The notes: a model not told the origin generated them from the letters alone. Shown: positions 6,215 through 15,586, counted from the first letter of the stretch. The stretch: DNA of 37,549 nucleotides from an uncultured Prevotella sp. (GCA_900318395.1 ONKL01000026.1:1-37549); one strand, 5' to 3'. A program made the numbers and translations.

Positions 6215-7876
6215 TCACTGTACGCGCCCCAGCATCTTCACACGCCGCTCGAAGCTCTCGCGATTGTCGAGGGCTCCGTTCTTGATGCGGGCACGATAGT
6301 TGTAGATGGTGTTCACGCTGTAGTGGAGGAACTCGGCAATCTTCGAAGAGTCCTCGATGCCCAGACGGATGAGGGCAAAGATGCGGATTTCGGTGACCAG
6401 ACGGTTGTCGTCCTTCTTTTGGAATCGCAGCTCGGGCTGCAAGAGGGCATTGAACTCATCGACGAAATTGGGGTAAAGGTGCAAGAACACGGAGTCGAAG
6501 TTCTGCAGCAGCTCGTCGAGCTCACGCTCTTTCAGCTCCGATGATTTCGAGAGGCGATAGAGCTCTTCCAGTTCCTTGTTCTTCATCTTCTTATTCACCA
6601 TCTTGCGGTAATCGTCGAGTTTGTCGATATATTGCGAGCAGAGGCTCATGAAGCGCCCGATATACTCTTCCTTCACCTGATTGCTCTCCGAGAGTTGGGC
6701 ATTGAGCGCCGAGAGTTGGGTGTTGAGCGTCGAGAGCTCTTCCGTCTGTGTAGCCAGCATACGATTGGCGCCCTCAAGTTCATCATTCGAGGTCTTCAGT
6801 GCCTGACGGGCGGCATCGAGCTGTCGATTCCTGCGATGGAGGAACAAGAGCACTCCCAGAAGCAGCAAGGCCAAGACGCTCACCACCACGACTGACGTCC
6901 AAAGCACTTTCGTGTTATGGTCGACGGCCTTCTGATAGTTGTTCTCGATGACATTCAAGATGGGCGTAATCTGCCAGGAGCGCATGCGGGTGTTGAAGCG
7001 GTTGTTGCAGTCCCATGTGAAACGGATATACTTATACGAGCGCTCCAAATGGCCTTCATTGTTCAGGATATCAGCCAACTGCAGGAGCGACGCCTGATCC
7101 ATCACGGCGTGACGAATATCGCTAAGAGCCGACTGCGCCAGCCAATACTGCTTTTCCTCGGCCGTCTCGCTGCTCATCCAGCGGTAATAGCAGACGATGG
7201 CATAATCACGGCTCTCGGGCGTAACCTGCCGAAGCCATTTGTCGCAGATTTCGCGCGCTTCCGCCATGCGGTTCTGCTCCTGCAGCTGATAGATCCTGTT
7301 CATATAATAATCAGGGCTGTCGTGACTGGCAATCGCAAAGAGCGAGTCGCGATAAAGCGAACGGTTCTGATAGTATCCACTCTGCATGGAAAGAATCTTC
7401 GAGTAATAGCCCAACTCGCCGTAGACATGCATCTGTGTCATGTAATAGTTTCTCAGGCCCACGCTGTCGAGCTGGTTCTTATTGACTGATTTCAGGAAGG
7501 TAAGCGCCTCACTGTAATAGCCTACGGTAGAGCATTGGAAGGCTCTGAGCACACGGCAGTTACCGACACGATCAGGCTGATCGAGACGCACTGCCCACTG
7601 TTCTGCCTCGTCGATATAGTAAAGGGCAGAATCGTTCATAAATGACTTGTAGGACTCATATAGCTGGAATGCCAGCTGATATTTCTCTTCAGGAGCCGAC
7701 GCCTTGACGTATTGCAGGCGTTTCACCTCTATCTGTTTCTCGTATTCAGCCACGTATTCCGGCGAGTGGTCTATTGCATCATCTATCTGTTTATAGATAG
7801 CCTGCAAATCATCACCTTTCGCATTCAGAGGCAATACCGCCAGCAAAGCCCAGAGTAATAGTTGCAATTTCTTCAT
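6215..7876 (-). CDS. DUF6377-like membrane regulator with TPR sensor and C-terminal HTH
   Basis: The 553-residue protein has a signal peptide (about 1-19), an all-helical periplasmic part with TPR-like repeats (about 25-315), one membrane span (about 323-346, VLWTSVVVVSVLALLLLGVL) and a coiled coil of LNTQLSALNAQLSESN type. The cytoplasmic end (about 390-553) contains a LuxR-like helix-turn-helix: IFALIRLGIEDSSKIAEFLH then YSVNTIYNYRARIKNGA. This matches the DUF6377 regulators often found beside polysaccharide utilisation loci. It likely senses a glycan fragment or related signal in the periplasm and controls the glucan locus immediately upstream on the same strand. It has its own promoter, and a terminator separates it from the GH3 gene. 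There is no kinase or receiver domain. Confidence 0.8.
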   Translation of the reverse strand: MKKLQLLLWALLAVLPLNAKGDDLQAIYKQIDDAIDHSPEYVAEYEKQIEVKRLQYVKASAPEEKYQLAFQLYESYKSFMNDSALYYIDEAEQWAVRLDQPDRVGNCRVLRAFQCSTVGYYSEALTFLKSVNKNQLDSVGLRNYYMTQMHVYGELGYYSKILSMQSGYYQNRSLYRDSLFAIASHDSPDYYMNRIYQLQEQNRMAEAREICDKWLRQVTPESRDYAIVCYYRWMSSETAEEKQYWLAQSALSDIRHAVMDQASLLQLADILNNEGHLERSYKYIRFTWDCNNRFNTRMRSWQITPILNVIENNYQKAVDHNTKVLWTSVVVVSVLALLLLGVLLFLHRRNRQLDAARQALKTSNDELEGANRMLATQTEELSTLNTQLSALNAQLSESNQVKEEYIGRFMSLCSQYIDKLDDYRKMVNKKMKNKELEELYRLSKSSELKERELDELLQNFDSVFLHLYPNFVDEFNALLQPELRFQKKDDNRLVTEIRIFALIRLGIEDSSKIAEFLHYSVNTIYNYRARIKNGALDNRESFERRVKMLGRVQ

Positions 7877-7894
7877 AAAAAGCTAGTTTCGGTG

Positions 7895-7926
7895 CAAAGG
7901 TAAGCAAAATAACGATACAAACCAAA
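7895..7926 (-). promoter_or_regulatory. Promoter of the DUF6377-type regulator gene
   Basis: On the minus strand TTTG (7926-7923) and TACCTTTG (7902-7895) are spaced by 20 nt, a full consensus match. The start codon is about 18 nt downstream. Confidence 0.8.
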
Positions 7927-7939
7927 TAATAACACATAA

Positions 7940-7976
7940 AAATGAAAAAGGACGAATACATCACGCACTCGTCCTT
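7940..7976 (-). terminator. Intrinsic terminator of the glucan-locus operon
   Basis: AAGGACGA (7948-7955) pairs with TCGTCCTT (7969-7976); read on the minus strand the stem is followed by TTTCATTTTTAT. It closes the operon 67 nt after the GH3 stop and just before the regulator's promoter. The stem contains GGACGAATAC, a 10-mer also present upstream of the SusC promoter. Confidence 0.65.
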
Positions 7977-8042
7977 CGAAAGGTAACAACTTTTTACTAA
8001 CTACAACTATTAACTAACATTACTTATCACTAAAAATGGAAT

Positions 8043-10274
8043 TTATTGCAATTCGAAAGAAATCTTGCCCGTCAGATTATCGGAAGCCGTTCCCACAAGT
8101 GCCTCAAAAGCACCTGGTTCGGCAGTCCACTCACCCTTTGCCTCGTTATAGAAGCTGAGGGCATCGCAACCGATGGTCAGCGTGACATCCCGACTCTCGC
8201 CTGGCTGGAGGAAGACTTTCTGGAAAGCTTTCAGCTCTTTCACGGGGCGATCTACAGAGCACTGCTTGTCGCTGATGTAGAGCTGAACAGTCTCGCTACC
8301 GGCACGGCTACCCGTATTGGTGACATTGACCGTAAAGGAGATCTGACCACCAGCAGACAGCTGCTGCTTATCGGCCATGAGCTTACCCAGCTTGAAGGTG
8401 GTATAGCTAAGACCATGTCCGAAGGCGAAAAGTGGACGGATCTTCTGCTTGTCAGTCCAGCGATAGCCAACGTAGATACCCTCTTTATACTCCTCGTCGA
8501 TAATCTTATAGTCGTCGCGCCAGACACCAGGGAAGGCGTTCAAGGCATGTGCGCCACAATCATCAAGGCGCTGATACCACGTGAAGGGGAGCTTGCCTGA
8601 AGGATTGGCATCGCCCACGAGGACAGAAGCCAATGCCTCGCCTGCCTCAGAGCCGATGAACCATCCCTGCAAGATAGCCGGTACGCTCTTGACCCAAGGC
8701 ATAGCCACACCGTTACCAGAGATATTCACATAGACCAGGTTCTTATTGACCTTTGCAAGTGCCTCTAACAGCTGATCCTGAGCATAAGGCAAGCCATACT
8801 GCTGGCGATCGTGGCCCTCACAGTCCTGATAGTTGCTCTTGTTCAGACCACCGAACACAATCACATAATCGGCACCCTTGGCCTTCTCAACAGCCTCAGC
8901 CAACAGTTCTTCTGAGCTGCGGGTCTCGGCGATGCTACGACCTACCGTCACGCCGTTATAGCTCTGTACCGTATCGCCGACATAGCCACGTGCGTAATCA
9001 CACTGCACACCAAACTTGGCACACTGGGCTGCCAGTCCGTCGAGAGGCTGGATCTCCTTCTGAACCTTCAGCGAAGAAGAGCCTCCGCCTACGGTCATCA
9101 TCTTAATGGCATTCTCGCCTACCACGAGGATACGCTTGCTCTTGGAAAGATCGAGGGGGAGCAGGTTGCGCTCGTTCTTCAACAGCACGATACCTTCCTG
9201 GGCAATCTTCAGGGCTGCGTCGTAGTGACTCTCAGAGCAGAGGAAGCCAAAGGGCTTCTCGCGCTTCATCGTCGTACGATAGAACAAGCGCAGGATGCGG
9301 CGTACCTTCTCGTCGAGTTCCTTCGTAGTGTACTTGCCTTCCTGAATCAGTCGCTTATAAGGCAATGCCATGAAATAATTGTCGTAGGCATTCGTGGCAC
9401 CCATCGTCAATCCGTCAGTCCAAGAGCCAAACTCCAGATCGAGTCCGTTCTTGATGGCCTCTTCCGTATTGTGGCATCCTCCCCAGTCGGAAACGACGAC
9501 GCCGTCGTATTTCCAGTCGCGCTTCAGAATCTGGTTCAGCAGTATATCATTGTGGCAATTGTGTTGGTTCTTATAAAGATTGTAGGCACCCATGATGCCC
9601 CAGGTTCCAGCCTCGGTGACTGCTGCCCTGAAAGCTGGCAGATAGATCTCGTGGAGCGCACGATCGCTGATAACGACATTCACCTGATGACGATACTCCT
9701 CGTCGTTGTTCAGGGCATAGTGCTTCACACAAGCAGCGACGCCCTTAGACTGGAGTCCCTGGATATAAGGCACCACCATGCGCGATGCCAGCCAAGGATC
9801 CTCGCCCATATACTCGAAGTTGCGGCCTCCAAGAGGCGTGCGATAGATGTTCACGCCAGGACCCAGGATCATACCCTTGCCGCGATACAAGGCTTCCTCG
9901 CCCAGACTCTCACCGTAAAGACGTGCCATCTGGGGATTCCACGTAGCTGCCAGACAAGTGAGCGCAGGGAAAGCCACGCAGGAGTCGTTGGTCTGTCCTG
10001 CCTGCTCCCACTCGTCCCAGAGCACATCGGGGCGCACACCGTGAGGTCCGTCGTCCGTCCAGAAATCAGGGAATCCCAAGCGCTTGACGCCAGGACTGCA
10101 GAATTTACTCTGCGCATGGATGACGGCAATCTTCTCGTCGAGTGTCATGCGACTCAGGGCATCGTCAATGCGCTGCTCTACTGGTTTGCTCTCATCGAGA
10201 TATACGGGCATGTTTTGTGCCTCAACTGATGCAGAAGCACTGAAAAGGATGGCAGACATGAGTATTTGTTTCAT
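8043..10274 (-). CDS. Glycoside hydrolase family 3 beta-glucosidase
   Basis: At 743 residues this is a normal-length bacterial GH3 enzyme: signal peptide (1-19, ending VEAQ), (beta/alpha)8 domain (about 30-340), alpha/beta sandwich (about 365-590) and a C-terminal fibronectin-III-like domain (about 640-740). The nucleophile is Asp263 in GVVVSDWGG. The KHYALNNDEEYRHQVN stretch and the GPHGVRPD start are typical of beta-glucosidases acting on gluco-oligosaccharides. It would cut oligosaccharides from GH16/GH5 action to glucose in the periplasm. It is the last gene of the operon, 26 nt after GH5. Beta-glucosidase is favoured over beta-xylosidase by context; sequence alone does not settle linkage preference. 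Confidence 0.9.
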   Translation of the reverse strand: MKQILMSAILFSASASVEAQNMPVYLDESKPVEQRIDDALSRMTLDEKIAVIHAQSKFCSPGVKRLGFPDFWTDDGPHGVRPDVLWDEWEQAGQTNDSCVAFPALTCLAATWNPQMARLYGESLGEEALYRGKGMILGPGVNIYRTPLGGRNFEYMGEDPWLASRMVVPYIQGLQSKGVAACVKHYALNNDEEYRHQVNVVISDRALHEIYLPAFRAAVTEAGTWGIMGAYNLYKNQHNCHNDILLNQILKRDWKYDGVVVSDWGGCHNTEEAIKNGLDLEFGSWTDGLTMGATNAYDNYFMALPYKRLIQEGKYTTKELDEKVRRILRLFYRTTMKREKPFGFLCSESHYDAALKIAQEGIVLLKNERNLLPLDLSKSKRILVVGENAIKMMTVGGGSSSLKVQKEIQPLDGLAAQCAKFGVQCDYARGYVGDTVQSYNGVTVGRSIAETRSSEELLAEAVEKAKGADYVIVFGGLNKSNYQDCEGHDRQQYGLPYAQDQLLEALAKVNKNLVYVNISGNGVAMPWVKSVPAILQGWFIGSEAGEALASVLVGDANPSGKLPFTWYQRLDDCGAHALNAFPGVWRDDYKIIDEEYKEGIYVGYRWTDKQKIRPLFAFGHGLSYTTFKLGKLMADKQQLSAGGQISFTVNVTNTGSRAGSETVQLYISDKQCSVDRPVKELKAFQKVFLQPGESRDVTLTIGCDALSFYNEAKGEWTAEPGAFEALVGTASDNLTGKISFELQ

Positions 10275-10300
10275 AACTTATGACTTTATTATAAGAGTAC

Positions 10301-11530
10301 TTATTTCAACCCCATACTCTGGATGTAGTCCGTCTGAGGGGTACAGTTTTCAAAGCGGCTGTTCTCAGCAAACTGCTTGAGCAGCTGGCGGAACATAGAT
10401 TGGTCAGGACGTGCTTCGCGCCATTCCTGATACGTGTTACGTGAGGTCTCAGAATATTTCACGACGATGCTGTCCCATCCCTCAGGACGCTGGATGCCCA
10501 CCATACAGGAGCTATCGACCTTCTTATAGGGCCAGAAGGTGTAGCCGATATTGACATCCTTCAGCACCTTGACGAAATCGCTCTGCCACTCCATCGTGTT
10601 ATGTCCGAACTCGCCCATATACATAGGACGATTGATAGAGTCGCGGAAATTGATGTAATGAGTAATCGCCTCCTTGGTGGCAGGTCCGCCATAGCGATGG
10701 CAAGTGTACATCAACTTGTCGTCGTAGCTGGCATCGTCGAGCATCCAGAAGAAACTGTTCCAGTGGGCACCACCCAAAAGGATGATATGGTTTTGATCGA
10801 CCTCGCGGATGCTCTTCACGCAACGCTTATAGAGGGGCTGCAGCATCTGGTAAAGCGAATCCTTATTCTCGAAATAATGGGCAATGGGTTCGTTCATCAG
10901 TTCGTAGCCAAGAATGGTCGTCTCGTTCTTATAGCGATCAGCTATCTCACTCCATATCTGGCAGAACAGCTGTTGTGAGGATTCACTCTCATAGATCCAA
11001 GGATAGCCGTAGCTATCGTCGATATTATCACCCGTCTGTCCACCTGGGCAGTCGTGCATATCGAGAATGAGATAAAGATTGTTGGCGCGACACCAGCTAA
11101 CGACGCTATCAATGCGCTCATAACCGTCTTTCGCACCTGTCTGTCCCATATAGTCCTCATCAGTGAAGAGCTTATAATTGAAAGGCAGACGGATGGTGTT
11201 TGCTCCCTGAGAAGCAATAAAATCGATGTCGGCGCGAGTGACATAGTTGTCCTTGAACAGTCGCCAGAACTCGGCTGTAGCCTCAGGACCCACAGCCTCC
11301 TTGAAGAGCAGATCAATCATCCAAGCCGAGTTCGTGCGACCAAAGCCGAACATGTAGCCCTCGGGGTTCAGCCAGTTACCGAGGTTCGTTCCCTGAATAA
11401 ACAATTTTTCACCATTAGGCTGAATAAGGTCAGCACCTTGTAGGGTGACAAAGCCTGAAGGCGCCTGCTCAGAGCTGCCTGTACAGGCTGCCAACAGGAA
11501 TATGGTTAAGGATAAGATATAATTCCTCAT
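10301..11530 (-). CDS. Glycoside hydrolase family 5 lipoprotein (glucanase)
   Basis: The 409-residue protein begins with a lipoprotein signal (LLAAC, Cys16) and continues as a GH5 (beta/alpha)8 barrel. The acid/base is Glu214 in GYELMNEP and the nucleophile Glu307 in MYMGEFG; other family marks are GTNLGNWLNPEG, NTIRLPFNYK and LYLILDMHDCPGGQ. The N-terminal GxNLGNWL motif resembles exo-beta-1,3-glucanase-like GH5 groups, which suits a beta-glucan locus, but endo-glucanase activity is equally possible. Its ATG overlaps the GH16 stop codon (ATGA), implying translational coupling. As a lipoprotein it is tethered to a membrane, so it may work at the surface or in the periplasm. Confidence 0.9.
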   Translation of the reverse strand: MRNYILSLTIFLLAACTGSSEQAPSGFVTLQGADLIQPNGEKLFIQGTNLGNWLNPEGYMFGFGRTNSAWMIDLLFKEAVGPEATAEFWRLFKDNYVTRADIDFIASQGANTIRLPFNYKLFTDEDYMGQTGAKDGYERIDSVVSWCRANNLYLILDMHDCPGGQTGDNIDDSYGYPWIYESESSQQLFCQIWSEIADRYKNETTILGYELMNEPIAHYFENKDSLYQMLQPLYKRCVKSIREVDQNHIILLGGAHWNSFFWMLDDASYDDKLMYTCHRYGGPATKEAITHYINFRDSINRPMYMGEFGHNTMEWQSDFVKVLKDVNIGYTFWPYKKVDSSCMVGIQRPEGWDSIVVKYSETSRNTYQEWREARPDQSMFRQLLKQFAENSRFENCTPQTDYIQSMGLK

Positions 11531-12498
11531 CGCTGTAGGTATATTTTATGATTATGAATATATGCACCACGCTGTAGGGGCTTGGGGATCAGGCGTCCAC
11601 TTAGATCATAATAGTGGTCATCAGCTTTAGCGGCAGCTACAGGCGCAGGCGTGCTGATGGCTGTAGTGCCTGACTTCTGATATACCCGGACATAATCGAC
11701 CAGCATCTCTGCGGGCAGCGCACCCTCATCGACACCCTTTGCACCACCCCAGTCGCCACCCCAGGCAAGATTGAGGATGATATAGAAAGGAGCGTCATAG
11801 GGCCAGTCATCACGACCTAAGCCACGATTAGCATAATCGAGCTGCAATTGGCCGTCGACATAGGTTGTGATTCTATCTGCCGTCCATTCGATACCATAGA
11901 CGTGATAGTCGTCTTCTGCTCCCTCACAGAGCATCTCGTGGGTTACCTGAGTGCCATTTGAATGAACATGGGCATTGGCATGAAGGCTCGACGATACGTA
12001 GTTGGGATGATAGCCCACTTCCTCCATAATGTCGATCTCGCCATCAGCAGGCCACGATCTGAAGTTTACAGGCATCATCCAGAAGGCTGGCCATGTGCCC
12101 TTTCCTTTCGGCAGCTTGATGCGTCCTTCGATGTAGCCATAGGTCCAGCCTCTCTTGACTTTGGCATAGACACGACCAGAGAAGACCTTATTGCCCTCCT
12201 TGATACAGCGAATGATCAGAGCATCATCCTTCACCTCTGTCACAAGGTTGCCCCCAGGGGTGGTGTGATTCACATAATACTGCAATTCGTTGTTCACCCA
12301 GCCCTTGCTCTTCATCTCGTGAGTCCAGTCGTCGCTGTTCAATGTATTCCCGCTATCAAACTCGTCGCTCCAGTCGAGCACATAGCCTTCAGGTACGAAT
12401 CCTGAGGGTTCGTGGGTAGTGGTCAAGGGAGCACTCGTCTGAGCTGCAACATGAAGCATGACTGCCAGACACCCTGATGTGAGAAAAAACCTTAGCAT
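11527..12498 (-). CDS. Glycoside hydrolase family 16 endo-beta-glucanase (laminarinase/lichenase type)
   Basis: I place the start at 12498, because the peptide from there (MLRFFLTSGCLAVMLHVAAQ) is a good signal peptide; a longer frame to 12540 only adds residues overlapping an intercistronic hairpin. The mature protein is a GH16 jelly-roll. The catalytic motif GEIDIMEE gives Glu154 (nucleophile), Asp156 and Glu159 (acid/base), with the extra residue typical of the laminarinase group. It would cut beta-1,3 or mixed beta-1,3/1,4-glucan internally. The C-terminus (about 295-323, YYDLSGRLIPKPLQRGAYIH…) resembles the sorting tails of Prevotella type IX secretion cargo, suggesting export to the surface. 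Its stop overlaps the GH5 start. Confidence 0.9.
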   Translation of the reverse strand: MLRFFLTSGCLAVMLHVAAQTSAPLTTTHEPSGFVPEGYVLDWSDEFDSGNTLNSDDWTHEMKSKGWVNNELQYYVNHTTPGGNLVTEVKDDALIIRCIKEGNKVFSGRVYAKVKRGWTYGYIEGRIKLPKGKGTWPAFWMMPVNFRSWPADGEIDIMEEVGYHPNYVSSSLHANAHVHSNGTQVTHEMLCEGAEDDYHVYGIEWTADRITTYVDGQLQLDYANRGLGRDDWPYDAPFYIILNLAWGGDWGGAKGVDEGALPAEMLVDYVRVYQKSGTTAISTPAPVAAAKADDHYYDLSGRLIPKPLQRGAYIHNHKIYLQR

Positions 12499-12512
12499 AT
12501 CAACTATCTTTG

Positions 12513-12552
12513 TATAAAGAAGGGTGAGCACCACAGGCAAGGGTGCTCACCC
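12513..12552 (-). terminator. Intercistronic hairpin between surface-binding-protein and GH16 genes
   Basis: GGGTGAGCACC (12522-12532) pairs perfectly with GGTGCTCACCC (12542-12552), loop 9 nt; read on the minus strand it is followed by the moderately T-rich TTCTTTAT. It lies inside the operon and could terminate part of the transcripts or protect the upstream mRNA, so that import genes outweigh enzyme genes. Confidence 0.6.
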
Positions 12553-12564
12553 TATAATCATTGT

Positions 12565-13932
12565 TTACTGTTCTGCAAGATACATACCGATGATATTGAC
12601 ATGTGTACCAGCAGGTGTACCACCGAAGTCGAGGCAGAGGCGGAACTTGCCATCGAAGCCGTCACGATCAGTGAAGACGATCGCTGTAGGAACATTTGCA
12701 GCCACAGCGTGACGATCAGCAGAAAGGAATGTGTTGTCGTCGGCATCGTCCTGAGGCTTCACGGTAAGACCAGGAACATTCTGGTCGGCCATTACCACGA
12801 TAGAGAAGTTGTACTTCTTACCAGCGCTCAGTTTCACATTGTCGAATGGGATATGTACCTGACCCTGCCACTGGTCGCCACCCATACCACTGGGGATAGT
12901 GAGTGAGAACAGAGCGGGAGAATCGCCTTCGTGCTCAGGATCTGCAATCTGACCCCATCCACCATCAGCAAACCAGAAGCGGAAGTCGGCTCCGAAGGGC
13001 TGATCCTTCAGCAGGTTCTTGCTGTCGTTATAGTCGAATGGTGCGATATTGGCATCATCGTGCTCTGTCAGATATGCGCGCTTAACGGTAAACTCAGCGC
13101 CTACAGGTGCACCAGCAAAGTCGAGGGCAATCTTGAAGGGGCCATCGAAGCCAGCCTTATTGCTCAGAGCGATCGTATTAAGACCTTCATGGAGAGGATA
13201 CTGAGCATCAGTGAAGAATGTGTTGTCATCGCCTTCCATCTGAGGCTTCACAGTAGCCTTGATACCTCCAACAGGACTGATAATCACGATTGAGAAATCA
13301 TAGTTCTTGCCAGCACTCAGAGTAGGACCATTGTGCTCGATGTGAACCTGAGCCTGCCACTGGTCACCACCTGTGCCTGCAGGGATGGTAAAGTTGAGAC
13401 CATCAGCCAGGTTTCCTTCGATATTAGGATTCAAGCCACCTGACCAGTCAGAGGGTGAGAACCAATAGTTATAATCTGGCTGCCAGTCTGCTAGCAGGTT
13501 AGTACCTGCCGTGAAGCCCATCCATCCCTCGGGCTCATCGCCGGCTTCGGGATCCTTCCAGTTCTCTGCGATAGAGTAAGAAGTGGTTATCATCTGCTGA
13601 TCGCAGGCTGAGAAAGCATAGAGCTGAGCGGTATAGTCGCCCTTCTTCTTGACGATCTGGGTGACAGAGTTACCAGCAGCAGTCTCAATGAGCGTTTTTC
13701 CGTCGAGGCTGATGTAGTAGCGCACGCCACTCTGAGCCTGAGAACCGTTGGTAACAACTACCACATTGTTCTGTCCAGTCTCATCGGCTGTGACATTAGC
13801 ACTGATAGCGAGTGCCGAAGAATTGACGGGAGCACCGCCTAAGCTGTGGTCATCGCTATCCACTGGGTTGCATGATGTAAGCCCAAAAGCGAACATACCG
13901 GCTGCAATGACACTGAATAATATCTTTTTCAT
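12565..13932 (-). CDS. Surface glycan-binding lipoprotein (SusE position) with tandem CBM4-like domains
   Basis: The start at 13932 is chosen because it gives a clean lipoprotein signal (MKKILFSVIAAGMFAFGLTS, then Cys21); the frame extends 13 codons upstream without purpose. After an Ig/PKD-like domain (about 35-125) come two homologous modules, about 145-290 and 306-455. Each has NLLxD near the start, GGDQWQ(A/G)QVHI in the middle, LSAGKxYxFSI, TVKPQ…DDNTF and G(F)DGxFxxxLDF near the end. This is the pattern of CBM4/9-type carbohydrate-binding modules, which bind beta-glucans among other ligands. Its position directly after SusD fits a second surface glycan-binding protein. The internal duplication suggests avidity binding to a polymer. 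Confidence 0.82.
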   Translation of the reverse strand: MKKILFSVIAAGMFAFGLTSCNPVDSDDHSLGGAPVNSSALAISANVTADETGQNNVVVVTNGSQAQSGVRYYISLDGKTLIETAAGNSVTQIVKKKGDYTAQLYAFSACDQQMITTSYSIAENWKDPEAGDEPEGWMGFTAGTNLLADWQPDYNYWFSPSDWSGGLNPNIEGNLADGLNFTIPAGTGGDQWQAQVHIEHNGPTLSAGKNYDFSIVIISPVGGIKATVKPQMEGDDNTFFTDAQYPLHEGLNTIALSNKAGFDGPFKIALDFAGAPVGAEFTVKRAYLTEHDDANIAPFDYNDSKNLLKDQPFGADFRFWFADGGWGQIADPEHEGDSPALFSLTIPSGMGGDQWQGQVHIPFDNVKLSAGKKYNFSIVVMADQNVPGLTVKPQDDADDNTFLSADRHAVAANVPTAIVFTDRDGFDGKFRLCLDFGGTPAGTHVNIIGMYLAEQ

Positions 13933-13973
13933 AATCATCTCTAATCTATAATCTATAAACTTTAAACTCAATA

Positions 13974-15566
13974 CTAATAACCTGGATTCTGCTTCAGTTC
14001 GAACTCAGTGCCCTTAGTGGCATCGATCTCTGCCTGTGGAATGGCAACGTACTTATTAGTTTCCTTCCAGTCGCGAGAGGTATTCAAACCAGGAACATTG
14101 TCAACGTGCAGCACGTTGGTGATTCCCCAGCGCACGATGTCATAGTAGCGGTGTCCCTCACCTACGAACTCCAGGTGATTCTCCTTCTGGATATTCTCCA
14201 TTGTCAGAGGTACACGGTGATCCTGATCACCAAATGCACGATCGCGCACCTGATTCAGACAGTCAACACCACTTACACCATCCACATCACCAGTGGTAAG
14301 AGTCAGCTCTGCATAGGCGAGCAGCGTCTCAGCATAGCGGAAGATACGGAGGTTGTTACACCAGTTCAGGTCGCCAGTACCTGTGGGCTTGTGATAGCTT
14401 GTGCGGGCTGCATACTTACCCAGCCAGAGACCAGTATCCTGGAAGCGAAGCACGTAGCTGGCACCCCATGCGGTGGTGTTCTTGTCACCAACATTACCAC
14501 CGGTACCATCACCACGGAGGTCACGGATTGATGCATCACGGCGCTGGTCACCATTCTCAAACATATCGTATGCCTCAGGACGTACGGGACCGAATCCCCA
14601 TCCACCTTCAAATCCAGAATCACCACCCAGACCGTTGGGAGAGATGTATGAGGGCAGGTTGGTACCACCACTGTTCCATGATGTACCCCAGTCCTTAGTA
14701 AGTGGCAAGAGGTTTGCCTCGAAGATTGACTCACTGCAGAACTCGTTAGGTTGCAGCCACATAGCTTCATAATCGGACATCAGAGAGAACTTGCCGCTCT
14801 TGATGATGGCTGCCAAGCCCTTAGCGACCTCCTGATACTTAGACTGATCCTTCTGATACATTACGACACGAGCCTTCAGCATATAGGCAGCAGCAAGGCT
14901 GGCACGACCATTATTAACACCATCATTGGTATTCATCTCAGCATCTGTGAAATTCTCGATAGAACCATCTACGTCCTTGATGATCTGAGCATAAACCTCA
15001 TCGGGAGACAGCTGACGGCATACATAGGGAGGCTCGAAGAGTGTCTCTTGGAAAGGTACAGCACCGAAGCTGCGCCAAAGCATATAGAGATAGTAAGCGC
15101 GTAGGAAAAGTCCCTCTGCCTTGTACTTCTTAATCAGGGCAACCTCTGCGGGGTTGTCGGTAGTGGCTGTTTCCACCAGTCCGAGAGCGCTGTTCACACG
15201 AGTAATACCTGAGGTGTAGATATTCCAAGTACCGCTCAGTGTCAGGTTACCACTGGTATTGAACATAGATACAGCCAGGTTCATACCATTCATACCGTCG
15301 TTGGCGTCACCACCACCCTTCCAGATATCATCCGACTGGATGTCACCGATGTAGGCAGAAGACTCGTAAGAGCCGTTAGCGTATGAGTCAAACATCAGGA
15401 TCTGGTAAGATGCAGCCAGACCAGAATTAATGTTCAGAGGGTCACCGGTAGCTCCGGAAGCACCCTGTGTAGTCGGTTCAGGCTCCAGGAAAGAGTCGCC
15501 GCACGACGTAAGCACCATGCCTGATGACAAAACCGCTACTGCGATATATAATTTAAGATTTTTCAT
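13974..15566 (-). CDS. SusD-family surface glycan-binding lipoprotein
   Basis: This 530-residue lipoprotein (signal MKNLKLYIAVAVLSSGMVLT, then Ser and Cys22) shows SusD family marks: the N-terminal SFLEPEPTTQGAS segment, a TPR-like helical bundle (KKYKAEGLFLRAYYLYMLWRSFGAVP…), and the C-terminal LNQVRDRAFGD…ENIQKENHLEFVGEGHRYYDIVRWG region. SusD proteins cap the SusC barrel and hand it oligosaccharide. The gene follows SusC by 20 nt and precedes the CBM-type lipoprotein by 41 nt, so the three form one expression unit. Confidence 0.95.
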   Translation of the reverse strand: MKNLKLYIAVAVLSSGMVLTSCGDSFLEPEPTTQGASGATGDPLNINSGLAASYQILMFDSYANGSYESSAYIGDIQSDDIWKGGGDANDGMNGMNLAVSMFNTSGNLTLSGTWNIYTSGITRVNSALGLVETATTDNPAEVALIKKYKAEGLFLRAYYLYMLWRSFGAVPFQETLFEPPYVCRQLSPDEVYAQIIKDVDGSIENFTDAEMNTNDGVNNGRASLAAAYMLKARVVMYQKDQSKYQEVAKGLAAIIKSGKFSLMSDYEAMWLQPNEFCSESIFEANLLPLTKDWGTSWNSGGTNLPSYISPNGLGGDSGFEGGWGFGPVRPEAYDMFENGDQRRDASIRDLRGDGTGGNVGDKNTTAWGASYVLRFQDTGLWLGKYAARTSYHKPTGTGDLNWCNNLRIFRYAETLLAYAELTLTTGDVDGVSGVDCLNQVRDRAFGDQDHRVPLTMENIQKENHLEFVGEGHRYYDIVRWGITNVLHVDNVPGLNTSRDWKETNKYVAIPQAEIDATKGTEFELKQNPGY

Positions 15567-15586
15567 TGTCGTATATATTTATGTGA

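Noticed and set aside
6215-7876. Hybrid two-component system sensor
   Set aside because: There is no histidine-kinase, receiver or AraC-type domain; the cytoplasmic part is a coiled coil plus LuxR-like HTH.
9225-10229. 334-residue plus-strand frame
   Set aside because: It is antisense to the well-supported GH3 gene and has the residue mix expected of a shadow frame.
12499-12540. Upstream start of the GH16 gene
   Set aside because: The extra 14 residues fall over an intercistronic hairpin and would bury the signal peptide; the ATG at 12498 is better.
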